From the NCBI GenBank assembly GCA_029204225.1, contig CM055092.1:10753806-10817805 (forward strand): DNA of 64,000 nt. The letters are read 5' to 3'. Origin of the DNA: Diphasiastrum complanatum. Lineage: Eukaryota > Streptophyta > Lycopodiopsida > Lycopodiales > Lycopodiaceae. The position numbers were made by a program, and so were the translations under genes. This document shows, piece by piece, positions 24,171 to 52,210 of this stretch. How positions within the stretch are numbered: the first letter of the stretch is position 1; each line of letters starts with the position of its first letter. Under the pieces are notes generated by a model. The model did not search any database. It was not told where the DNA came from and saw only the letters and a program-made list of their open reading frames with translations.

Positions 24171-24594
24171 TGTTGGATTTTTATGCTCAAGTCCAAAATC
24201 CATTTAGTAATGAGCATCCTGAAAACCTGTCGAAGTCTGATTCCATCGACTTTGAAGTCATCGAAATCATCGACTTTGACTTCTCCCATGTATATGCTCA
24301 ATCGACTCCATCGACATCAAAGTCATCGACTTCTTGACTCCGACATCTTATCTATAAAAGATAGTTGATTAAGCAACAAACTAGACGGAAGCTCTAAAAT
24401 ATCTGCGCCTCACTGAATTGTGCTCAGCTTCATGTCCATGTACTCACTTTCTGATTTTTAAGAGTACATTTTTGTCCACACTACTGATTTGTTCTCTTGA
24501 GCATTACTACTGTTCATTCATCTTGATTATTGCTGGTGATTGTTGCACTTCCGATCTACAACCGTCCGTTGTTCTACTTCCGCTGCTATCCTAC
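24171..24594 (+). repeat. copia LTR with CATCGACTT-rich U3
   Basis: It starts TGTTGGATTTTTATGCTC. The first 70 bases resemble the LTR start at 23718 (shared AGTAATGAGCATC), but the U3 body is replaced by repeated CATCGACTTTGA/AGTCATCGA motifs (24235-24335). A TATA-like CTATAAAAG lies near 24352-24360. The end is placed before a PBS-like site and is approximate. Confidence 0.65.
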
Positions 24595-24605
24595 CATTAT
24601 CGATT

Positions 24606-24617
24606 TGATATCAGAGC
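24606..24617 (+). other. PBS-like site after LTR
   Basis: TGATATCAGAGC differs by one base from the iMet PBS TGGTATCAGAGC. It lies about 11 bases after the presumed LTR end, so this LTR has a PPT on its left and a PBS on its right. Confidence 0.55.
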
Positions 24618-25219
24618 ATCTGTTTTAACTAGAGCTCCTCTGATCCGATATCATTTGATATTCCTGATAACCCACATAGTTTTCCGACAATAGAAACATA
24701 CCAAGTGGCATCATGAGGTGGGGCCCCAATCCCCTCATGACTTGTACAAATCAAAATGTATGGTTAGAATAGGCAAATAGACATCCACCTTGAGTCCAAT
24801 GAGGTGTTGACACATTTCATAAAGTGTAGAAGTGCAAAATTGCAAGTAATGCACCGTTGGTCAAAAACTCATCACATTGACTTTTGAGGTCCAATCAAAT
24901 TTTGAGGTACAAACTAGATCCAATCATTTTTAGAGGTCACCACATGCCTAGTGGAGTAGGAACTCGAGCTACCACCATATGGATGTGGATTGTCATTGTA
25001 CTTTTGAGTGTTAAACAATTTTTGACTTGCATGCTTTTGGTCTGTTCTCTCTCTACCTGAGAGCTTGGTTGTTTTCTCTCTCTACTCGAGAGCAAGGTTC
25101 TTGTTTGGCTCTTCCATAATGAGATTTACTTAGTTTTTTCAAGGATATGCATGAAACTTGCTTCACTTTGGATGATGATTGTTTTTTGTGTACAAGAGCA
25201 CTTGCCTAAATTTAAATTG
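24618..25219. other. unassigned sequence with CTCTCTCTACYYGAGAG motifs
   Basis: No gene seen. The palindromic-looking CTCTCTACCTGAGAG and CTCTCTACTCGAGAG (25048-25086) recur at 59140-59315, so the two regions probably share an old repeat family. Confidence 0.4.
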
Positions 25220-26307
25220 TGTTAGATAGTGAAGAAACTTAAGGTTTCCACCCACAAAGCATCGTTAGCTTACGGACCTCAAATCGCAATCCACCACAAC
25301 TGCAACCGCATCGTGACATATATGACCGACGACAGAGTCTCACAGACCGCAGATCGCAATAAACCGCAAACCGCAACTTCGAGCAAACAAACAAAGATGT
25401 TTGTAGGGAATCGCAAGTCAACTCCTGCGGTCTGTGAGCGACGACCAAAGGCCAACCGCAATGACCTCGACTATGGTTGCAAAAATCACGGCCCTGGAGT
25501 TGGCGCACTTTATGACCCACGATCAACCAAGTACCAGGACAACGAACTGACACCACGGACGAAGCTGATAGCAAAACTAAATGCCGCGACGTGGTAGGTT
25601 TAGCCGTTCTTGTAATCATTCACTTACATTAAAGACCACTTCCTTCCTCTGATCATATACATATAGAGGATGGATGGGAGAACAAAAAGACAAAGTGGTC
25701 ACAGACAGACAAGTTTGAGTGACTGTATGTTGAATGTGAGGATGAAAAGCCATTCACTGGTGAGTGAGATGAGCTGAGTCAATTTGACCTCTAAGATCAA
25801 ACATAGAGAGATATAGATAAAAGTATTTGCTAGTAAACACTGCTTATCTATTCTATTCGTAAGAGACAGAGTTTCTCTTACAATAACCGTTGTGCGATAT
25901 GCCAAACGGCACTCAAGGAATCACTATAAATCAATAGATATTTTTTTTATCTCTTGTCTACGACACATAATCCTTGAGTACATTATGTCTATCGAATGTT
26001 CCTCTAAGGTCAGTTGTTATTTGTTTTATTTGTTTTTTCACACAAAGGCTCATCATAACTAAATTAGTAGTAGATCAGAAATATCTGACTGCACCTTAGA
26101 AGAGAAAAGATCTTAATTAGCAACAGTAGCTACACTTAAGAGTTCGACTCTATCTAGGTATATCAGGAATCTATTAAAGGTAGGACATTCCAAATAGCGA
26201 CATCACGGCAAGAACAATTGCTCACTGATCAAATATAGATATTAGATCAGAATGTATTTCTCTCATTACAAAGTCTCTACGATTTAGTTCGATTAAGATT
26301 ATGAACA
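25220..26307 (+). repeat. 5' LTR, 1088 bp
   Basis: It starts TGTTAGATAGTGAAG and ends ATGAACA. Positions from about 25319 match 29533-30522 with scattered differences. The first 350 bp are rich in ACCGCA/AACCGC words. A candidate TATA is CATATATAGAGG near 25661-25673. Confidence 0.85.
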
Positions 26308-26308
26308 G

Positions 26309-26320
26309 TGGTATCAGAGC
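26309..26320 (+). other. primer-binding site, initiator tRNA-Met type
   Basis: A perfect TGGTATCAGAGC one base after the LTR end. Confidence 0.95.
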
Positions 26321-26407
26321 CTCGTTCAATCTGACAAGTCAGAGCCCATAAGGTTCTGAGACCGGATAAATAATAGCTGAGAAACTTGAAACATTGTAAG
26401 ACTACAA

Positions 26408-27083
26408 TGGCATCCATATGTAGCATTCAGTCAAAGATCTGCACAATCCTTCAATCAGATGGTTCAAATTACTTGGCCTAGAAAGTGAAGACATCACTTG
26501 TCTTGAGAGGAGAAGCACTTTGGCCCTAGGTGGACGGGATTGAAGAGATGCCAGCCAATGCTAGAAAAGAACTTCGAGAATGGAAGGAAAAGAATGATAA
26601 GCAGTAGCTGTCATATCTTCCTCCATCAAAGACAACATTACACTAGATCTTGCATCAATATCAAATGCACGAGAGCTACGGGATGCCTTGAAGTCAAGAT
26701 TCGAGACCAAGTCGTGAAGCCAGATTATGCACTTGGAAGATCAACTCACCTACCTACATTGGAATGACAAAGACCTCATGACATTAATCAAAAACATGAA
26801 AAACCTATTTCTCTCTTTACACAATGTCGGTGCAGAACACGCAGTCTCATCGGAGAAGCAACTAAAGTACTTATTGCGTGCCCTTCCAAGATCCTTCCAG
26901 ACCACACAGACTCTGTTGGTGAAGGATCCTACGATGACCCTTGAGAGAGCAATAAGCAAGATCAAGGAAGAAATGGAAGCAAGAGAGCACTATGATGATA
27001 GACAAGAATATGGTCAGGCTCTATACATCAGTAAGGATCAACGCAGAAAGAAGCCTCATCCTAAGAGAGAGTCATATCAATAA
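26408..27083 (+). pseudogene. copia gag, broken
   Basis: It opens MASICSIQSK at 26408 with the gag start motif SDGSNYLA followed by a stop where Trp is expected (TGG to TAG). A second such stop follows LWP, and a further one lies near 26605. A later frame (26727-27083) holds FLSLHNVGAEH and LPRSFQTTQTLLVKD, typical of the UBN2-type capsid domain. No clear zinc knuckle is visible. It is a dead copy of the particle protein. Confidence 0.75.
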
Positions 27084-27203
27084 AAAACAAGAATATAAAC
27101 AAGAAGGAGCCCTCCAATAGCTCATCTTATGTAGAGGAGCTAGAATCCTTAAGGAAAACTGAGGAGAGAGCAAACAATAATCCATCCGCTCACTTATGCA
27201 CAG

Positions 27204-28592
27204 ATGTGTGTGCTACATCACAAACCGAGACTCAAGAAGTCGTTCTTGATTCGGGTGCCACATTTTGCGACAACAAGACACATGATAGCTGAATTTTGGC
27301 AAACAGATTCATCTAGATACATCATACTGGGAGATGGATCGCAACATCAAGTGAACGGAATTGGCACATTATGGTTGTACACCAACGATAGAGACAAAAG
27401 CCTTGATGATGTCCTGTACGTACCCACCTTACAAAAGGATCTTCTATCTATAGCAAGAATAGCAGATGTCGGGATGCGTGTGACATTCACAGATGAAACA
27501 TGCAATGTCATTGATGCCAGCACCAATACTCTCATCACACAAGGCAGACGCAGAGGCAACCTATATCATCTAAAGTTACGCCTACCGACAGAGCAAGCTC
27601 ATCAAACCCATGAGTCAATTGACTTCTTGTGGCATAAAACACTATGCCACATGGACCCAATGGCGCTATACAAAGCAAGTCAGAATGGCACATTCACAGG
27701 AGTAAGCATTAAAGATGCAAATTTGACACCTTGTGATGCATGCAACAAAGGCAAGATGTCACGAACACCCTTCACCAAGGATTCATTCAGAGCAACAGAG
27801 CTCCTAGAACTAAGACACTCCGACATTTGTGGACCTTTCGATGTGCTCTCCGTGAGAGGCTCACGATACTACATCACCTTCATCGATGAATTAAACAAGT
27901 TTGTCGCCGTATATTTTATTCACAATAAGTCTGAAGCTTTTGATAAGTTTGCTGAATATGTAGACTGGGCTGAAAAATGGACTGAAAGAAAAGTCAAACA
28001 GATTCAAACTGACAGAGGGAGAGAATACATCTCCAATCGCTTTGCTGATTTCTGCAGCAGTCGTGATATCCTTCACAGGAAGACTACAACCTATACACCA
28101 CAACACAATGGTGTAGCAGAGAGAAAGAACAGAACTCTAATGGAAGCAACAAGGTGCGTGATGGCCTATTCAAAGGCATCAAGATCATTATGGGCTGAAG
28201 TAGTAGCTGCGACCACTTACCTACAAAACAGGACAGGGAAATAAGGCATTCCTCACACTACGCCACATGAAGTGTGGTGGGGCAATAAACCTCATGTACG
28301 CATCTTCGGTTGCATAGCATATGCATACATTCTTGACAAGATCTGGAAGAAGCTGGACGAAAAGGTCGAGCAAGGATACCTTGTAGGATATGATACACAC
28401 TCATCATACTACAGGATCTATCTGCCAGAAACTAATCAAATTAAAACCATCAGAGATGTGAAGTTCAATGAAACAAGAACAATGGCTAATGAAGATTCAG
28501 TTAGCTATGAAATTCTTGGGAAGCAATACTACAACCTGCCGATATCGACAGAGGGAGCGTATTTAGACAATCAGGAACAAGAAGACATTTAA
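27204..28592 (+). pseudogene. copia protease and integrase
   Basis: A 346-codon ORF (27204-28244) carries the pre-integrase domain (LGDGSQHQVNGIG, LWHKTLCHMDP), an HHCC zinc-binding half and the integrase core with HSDICGP, QTDRGREY (usual Asn replaced by Arg) and QHNGVAERKNR. All three D, D, E positions can be placed. The protease motif LDSGAT lies just upstream, at about 27246, in a shifted frame. After a stop at 28242, a further segment to 28592 has the integrase C-terminal block (VRIFGCIAYAY, GYLVGYD). The protease is frameshifted, but the integrase core is nearly intact. Confidence 0.85.
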
Positions 28593-28619
28593 GTTCCAGA
28601 CGGACTGAGTGACAGTTGA

Positions 28620-29535
28620 GATGACGAATAGCCCAACATACAGCTTGTGCCCAGAACTCCTGCGACACATGAGAAATTTGCTATCAGCAGAAGGGACAAA
28701 GGCAAGGTAATCGCCGCACTTACGCCACCACAAAGGAGATCCAGCAGAGAGAGAAGGCAACCTGTTAGGTATACACCAGATAGTTTTGCCTCAACTCAGG
28801 AAGAGTTCTGTGGATTCGACAGTGAATCCCAATCGTATGAAGAGGCTATCAATAGCCCAGAGAAAGAAAATTGGATTAAGGCCATGGAATATGAAATGAC
28901 CTCCATGAAGCAGAATGAGGTGTGGAACCTTGAGCCTTTACTAGCAGACAAAAAGACAGTCAAATGCAAGTGGGTCTACAAATACAAATATGGATCGGAC
29001 GACAATGTATCAAAATACAAAGCCAGACTGGTTGCCAAGGGTTTCTCACAAAAGTACGGTGTGGACTACACTGATACCTTTTCCCCAGTAGTCAAACATA
29101 GTTTGCTATGCATATTGTTCATATATGCAATAGCCTGCAGTCTCAAGATCCATATCGTAGATGAGAAGACAACATTTCTGCATGGAGATCTGAAGGAAGA
29201 AATCTACATGGACCAGCCGCCAGGATTTACCTACAAGACATTTCTTAGCTATGCCTGCAAGATGCGCAAGAGCATCTACAAACTAAAGCAGTCTACCAGA
29301 CAATGGTATAAGAAGAAGGATCATGCACTCGTATCCTTGGGCTTCCAGCCTTTGAGAGCTGATTATAGTGTCTATGTGAAGATAATAGATGGTGAAATCA
29401 TTATCATTGGAGTCTATGTCGATGATACATTGATTCTGTCAAAGAGGGACATTGCAATTGCACAAGTAAAGGAGGATATCTCAAAAGACTTTGAGATATC
29501 AGATCTAGGTGAAGCAAGATGCTACCTAGGTTTAT
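28620..29535 (+). pseudogene. copia reverse transcriptase, 3' truncated
   Basis: The open frame 28647-29537 contains WIKAMEYEMTSM, CKWVYKYKYG, KYKARLVAKGFSQ, DEKTTFLHGDLKEEIYM, SIYKLKQSTRQWY and the catalytic YVDDTLILS. All RT blocks up to DLGEARCYLGL are present. The frame then runs straight into LTR sequence and stops, so the thumb and RNase H are gone. Confidence 0.85.
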
Positions 29536-30522
29536 GACTGACGACGGAGTCTCACAGACCGCAGATCACAATAAACCGCAAACCGCAACTTCGAGCAAAC
29601 AAATGAAGACTTTCGTAGGGAACCACAAGTCAACTCCTGCGGTCTGCGAGCAACGACCAAAGGCCAACCGCAACGACCTCGACTATGGTTGCAAAAAGCA
29701 CGGCCCTGGAGTCGGCGCACTTTACAACCCACGATCAACCAAGTACCAGAACAACGCACTGACACCACGGACGAAGCTGACATCAAAACTAAATGCCACT
29801 ACGTGGTAGGTTTAGTAGTTCTTGTAATCATTCACTTATATTAAAGACCACCTCCTTCCTCTCATCATATATATATATAGAGGATGGATGGGAGAACGAA
29901 AAGACAGAGTGGTCATAGACAGATAAGTTTGAGTGATTGGATGTTGAATGTGAGGATGAAAAGTCGTTCAGTGGCGAGTGAGATGAGCTGAGTCAATCAG
30001 ACCTTTAAGGTCAGACAGAGAGAGATACAAATAAAAGTATTTGCTAGTAAGCACTGCTTATCCATTCTATTCGTAAGAGACAGAGTTTCTCTTACGATAA
30101 CGCGATGTGCGGTGTGCCAAACAACGCTCAAGGAATCACTATAAATCAATACATGTTTTTCTTATCTCTTGTCTACGACACATAATCCTTGAGTACATTA
30201 TGTCTATTGAATGTTCCTCTAAGATCAGCTGTTATTTGTTTTATTTGTTTTTTCGCACAAAGGCTCACCATAACTAAATTAGCAGTAGATCAGGAATACA
30301 TGACTACATCTTAGAAGAGGAAGGATCTTAATTAGCAGTAGTAACTACACTTAAGAGTTCGACTCTATCTAGGTATATCAGGAATCTATTAAAGGTAGGA
30401 CATTCCAAATAGCGAGATCACAGCAAGAACAATTGCTCACTGATCAAATATAGATATCAGATTAGAATGTGTTTCTCTCATTACAAAGTCTCTACTCTTT
30501 AGTTCGATAAAGATTCTCAACA
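29533..30522 (+). repeat. 3' LTR, 5' end truncated
   Basis: It begins within the LTR (ATGACTGACGACGGAG, compare 25322) and ends ...CTCAACA at 30522. It aligns with the 5' LTR through its whole length. The missing first 100 bp and the absent PPT show a deletion joining RT to the LTR. Confidence 0.85.
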
Positions 30523-32505
30523 GATAGTTCTTGAAAATTTGAGTCGATCAAGAGTGATTTGGTAGTTTCGTTATATTGTGAAGCTTATTCTTCGTTGTTT
30601 ACAAATGAATTTTCTATGACAAAAACACGATAGTGATAGTTTTACCATCACTTGGCGACATTGGGAACATAATTAACAATGGTTATATAAAATGTTCTTC
30701 CACCTCTAGGATGTCGCTAATTTTAGGATCTAGGTACGTAGTTTTAATTTTTTTTGTGGTCAACAGGTCCCCGTTTCTTGTTGACTTTTTTAGAGAGAGA
30801 ATCAATATCTCTATCTGCTAGTGTTTCCTATCTAATTATATATATATATAAAATCTTTCTTATCTATATACATATCTACATTTTCTATCTACCTATCTAG
30901 TATCCCTCTATCTACCTACCTATATATCTAGTATCTATGTATCTACCAATCTATTTAGTTATCTATTTGTAATTCTTACAACATTTACAAAGTTTATTAT
31001 TTGCTAGTGGAGTAATCATTGGATTGTTGTGTTATGCTACTTTGCCCGATACCTTGATTAGGTCTTGCCTTGGTAAGCTCTCTCCTACATGTTTACAAAG
31101 TTATGTGAGTAATGATTTTTTTGACTAGCAGTGTTCATGCTATTATTCAATAAAGTATAATTGGCAATGTAGATAGGGTTGTAGCTTTCACTTATCAAAA
31201 TTTTTAGAAAGAAATGTTATTGTTGACTAGCTTTTGTTTTAGATTGTTTAAACTCTAACAAAGGTCATATTCTTTTGCAATTAGGGGGGCGTTTATGCAA
31301 TCTATCTAAAAAATACCAAAAAAGAAACTGTTACACAACAAACTTAGTACAAAAATAAAAAATATAAGTAGAAAAGGAGATCAACACCCATTATGAAATT
31401 AGAAAAACTATGGTATGATGAATCGAAAATTTTCTAAAAATACAAGCAGCGACACATATAATAGAATATATCAACAATTTTACCATGCAATTCACAACAC
31501 GAAAATTGACACATGTTGTCTTTTATATGACATAATTGATCATTGACAACTTGTTGTTGATGGAACAACAAGAGTCTCACTTGAGCTATTAACATAAGTA
31601 CCCACTCGCAGTGATGCTAACATAATGAGACATAGCACAATCATATCCTCTTGCATGAATGGGGAAGTCCATCTTAAATTTATAGATACAAGACCCACTA
31701 ATTGAAGGAATCCATATTGATGTTGGATAACATCATAGATGAGAAGGTTATTAAATGATTGAAAGGGGTCACCCTACAATCCATTGACATGACGTCTATC
31801 AAGTCTTACTTGAAAGACCATGGTTGTGTAACAGTTCCATTTAAAGGTTGAATGACAATAAATCGCTCCAAAAGGTGAAACCCTACTCACTACCTTGACG
31901 TAGTCTTCAAATTGATGATATATTAGTACTCACTCCATAGAACATTGTCCAATAGGAGCTTGTAACATAGAGATAAAGTATCCAATGGTTAACATAACAT
32001 TGACAAGGTGTAGTGACTTCCTAAATGCAATTTAAATGGCTTTGTAAATGGGCGGGGATTTGCCCAAAGTTCATCCATTCCTCATCCATGCTATTGCAAA
32101 TAGTCTTTTACATGCATGATTTTCTTCTTCAAATGGTTATAGCTCTCATGCTAAATACAGGTGCCAATTTTTTAGTCCAAGTGAGCCCAACTCAAGCAAG
32201 ATACACCAACCCACCACATGTGGGAAGATCTAACATGTTGCTATGAAAAGAGGATGTAAATAATGCCTTGTAAGTGCTACTTTTAGATTAAAATGGTGCC
32301 TTGAAAAGGGGACGCTAAGAATGCCTTATAGGTGATATACATATTTAAGTCCAAGGTATTCAATCACTTGTGCTACTAGTGGCAAAAGGATTGGAGCTAA
32401 ATGCTATCTTGAGCTTGTCTGATCAAAAGTAATTACAGCCCTAAACTTTCATCCCTACACTTGTTAAGGTGAGCATGTATGATATTGAGAATTGCAAATG
32501 CCCTC
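30523..32505. other. AT-rich intergenic sequence with simple repeats
   Basis: No supported gene. It contains a (TA)n run at 30836-30849 and a long imperfect CTAT/CTAC tract at 30856-30965. The rest is AT-rich with no recognisable element. Confidence 0.5.
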
Positions 32506-32820
32506 TGGCACGATCTCACGATGACATTTAGCTCTATCCATGCACTCTGACACCAACTCATGCTAGCCTTTAGCTCTATCCATGCTCTCTAACACCAGTT
32601 CACCTAACATTTAGCTTTATCCAAACTTTATGACGCCAGCTCAGGCTTGCATTTAGCTCTGCCCATGCTCTCTAACACCAGCTCAGGCTTGCATTTAGCT
32701 CTGCCCATGCTCTCTAACACCAGCTCAGGCTTGCATTTAGCTCTATCCATGCTCTCTAACACTAGCTCACGTTGGCATATTTAGCTCTATCCCTGCTCTC
32801 CAACACGAGCTGAGGCAAAA
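32506..32820. repeat. 42-bp tandem repeat
   Basis: About seven units of a 42-bp sequence with the core TTTAGCTCTGCCCATGCTCT and ACACCAGCTCAGGC. The middle units (from 32652, 32694 and 32736) are exactly 42 bp apart and nearly identical; the outer units are more diverged. Confidence 0.9.
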
Positions 32821-33570
32821 GTTAAAACACCCCTAAGGCTACCTCAATCATAGAGGGGTTGAAATGCATGCACCAAATCAATCAAACGCTCCTCAAACGG
32901 GGGTTTTCTGAAACTCAAAATTGGGACATATGCTAGGAGGGCTTTTTTCGCGTATAGAATCCCGTGTTTGGGACGTGTGTTAAATTACGCGTGCAGGTAG
33001 GTGTATTTGAGAACGAGACATCTGACAGGCTTTCTGATCTTACCTCTGCATTCTATGATACGGAAAACAAACAGGAGAACAATAATAATAATGATATTTA
33101 ACAGTTTTCGGCTCGATCCATCCGCTACGTTCGTTTCTTTCCTTAGAGCAATGCTTGAGTTGAGGCTGTTGATTTTGATGCAGAACCAGGTTCGTGGAAG
33201 TCGGTATTAAAGTGACACGATCCACTTATTTTTAGACGTGTCTTATCTCTCCGAGAATCGGTCGTCCGCCTGCAATAATTTGATTGATGCTCACAGGATT
33301 AGGTTTAACTGGACATACTGATCATTGACCGTGCTAATCAGGTTTCATTGTATCAGCTTTCGTGAAGATATGTAGACAGCTTAGCTTACAACTCGTTTTC
33401 TCCGATGGTTTTAGCCAGCACATGGAGCTGTGTAGTAAGAAACGCTCTGTTCGTGTACTGATAATATGCCGGAAGCGTTGCGGAGGGGTTAGGAATTCTC
33501 AGATCTGATTATCCGGATCCAAGGAATCATCTAGATAAGAATAGAAACATTAAGCAACTTGACATTGCAA
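32821..33570 (+). promoter_or_regulatory. presumed promoter and 5' UTR of the CIPK gene
   Basis: This non-coding stretch lies between the tandem repeat and the CIPK start codon. Base composition becomes more balanced after about 33200. No TATA box, splice junction or transcription start can be fixed by eye, so the promoter role rests on position alone. Confidence 0.4.
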
Positions 33571-51397
<17,827 letters not shown>

Positions 51398-51981
51398 AAA
51401 TGTTTGCGACAGTTCAAAAGTTCAAATATTTTTAACACCTTCGACTTTTTCGTGAAATGTTCGCGAAGAGAGAGAAAATTCCCGAAGGTCATCTACTTCA
51501 AGAGTTGAATTGTTTTAAGGGCACCTTCGTCTTTTTCGCATTTTTTTCGAAAAATGCGAAGAGAGAGAAAATTTCTGAAGGTCATCTATTTTCACGAGTT
51601 AAAGTGTTTTAAAGACACCTTCATCTTTTTAAGAGCACCTTTGCCTTTTTCACACAATCCCGAAGAGAGAGAAACCTGTCGAAGGTCGTCTACTTTGAAC
51701 GAGGGACGTTCCCAGCCACTTCTCAAATTTGCGAAGTGAGACTTCACGTAAAATGCGAAGTGAGAGAATTTGCGACGTCCTCATCTGCGTCAATGGTCCC
51801 GATTTGTTGATAGTATACACTATGTATAGTTGTCACAGATGCCATATACTTCCAAGTACAACGGCTTACCTAATTAGGTGACAATCATTTATTGTAGTTA
51901 ATACATGGATGCAATCTATAAGTAGATCATCCCAGCACAGATTACATGAGACGCTCCGTCTATAAGTCGTATTTTTTAGCC
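51398..51981 (+). repeat. 5' LTR fragment of copia element
   Basis: It matches the reverse complement of 7560-8250, with CTTCGCC-type arrays (51440-51720) followed by GTATACACTATGTATAGTTG. The first 330 bp or so and the LTR end are absent. Confidence 0.8.
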
Positions 51982-52210
51982 TGCTGGAGGGTTTGCGAAT
52001 CCCAAGGCAACCCTAACCCTAGCTAATAAGTGAGAGGGATTTGGTATACTGCGTGTGTAAGTCCAACCCGATGATCACATAGATATTTGATTAACTAGAA
52101 AGTCAATAAAAGGACTTTAAGACTTTTTACGGGACTTTTAATGTCGCAGGGCCTAAATGTCAAGTTAGTGAATAAAGTTGGGTTTCCCTCCAATTTGGAT
52201 GGTTCCCACT
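51982..52210 (+). repeat. 5' end of gypsy LTR inserted in copia LTR
   Basis: It starts TGCTGGAGGGTTTG (compare TGTTGGAGAGTTTG at 16377) and follows 16377-16610 closely, for example ACTTTTAATGTCGCAGGGCC. It stops abruptly where copia protease sequence begins. Confidence 0.9.

Larger units (their letters stand above)
25220..30522 (+). mobile_element. Ty1/copia element, most complete in window
   Basis: In order: 5' LTR (25220-26307), iMet PBS, gag, protease, integrase, reverse transcriptase, then a direct join to the 3' LTR at about 29533. The RT C-terminus, RNase H, PPT and roughly the first 100 bp of the 3' LTR are deleted. Several point stops occur in gag. The LTRs remain very similar, which suggests a younger insertion than its neighbours. 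Confidence 0.9.

Noticed and set aside
25229-25619. 122-126 codon ORFs on both strands, repeated at 29519-29809
   Set aside because: They lie inside the two LTRs of one copia element and overlap each other on opposite strands. No domain was seen; treated as LTR sequence.
32506-32820. CRISPR-like array
   Set aside because: Units are contiguous with no unique spacers, in plant nuclear DNA. It is an ordinary minisatellite.
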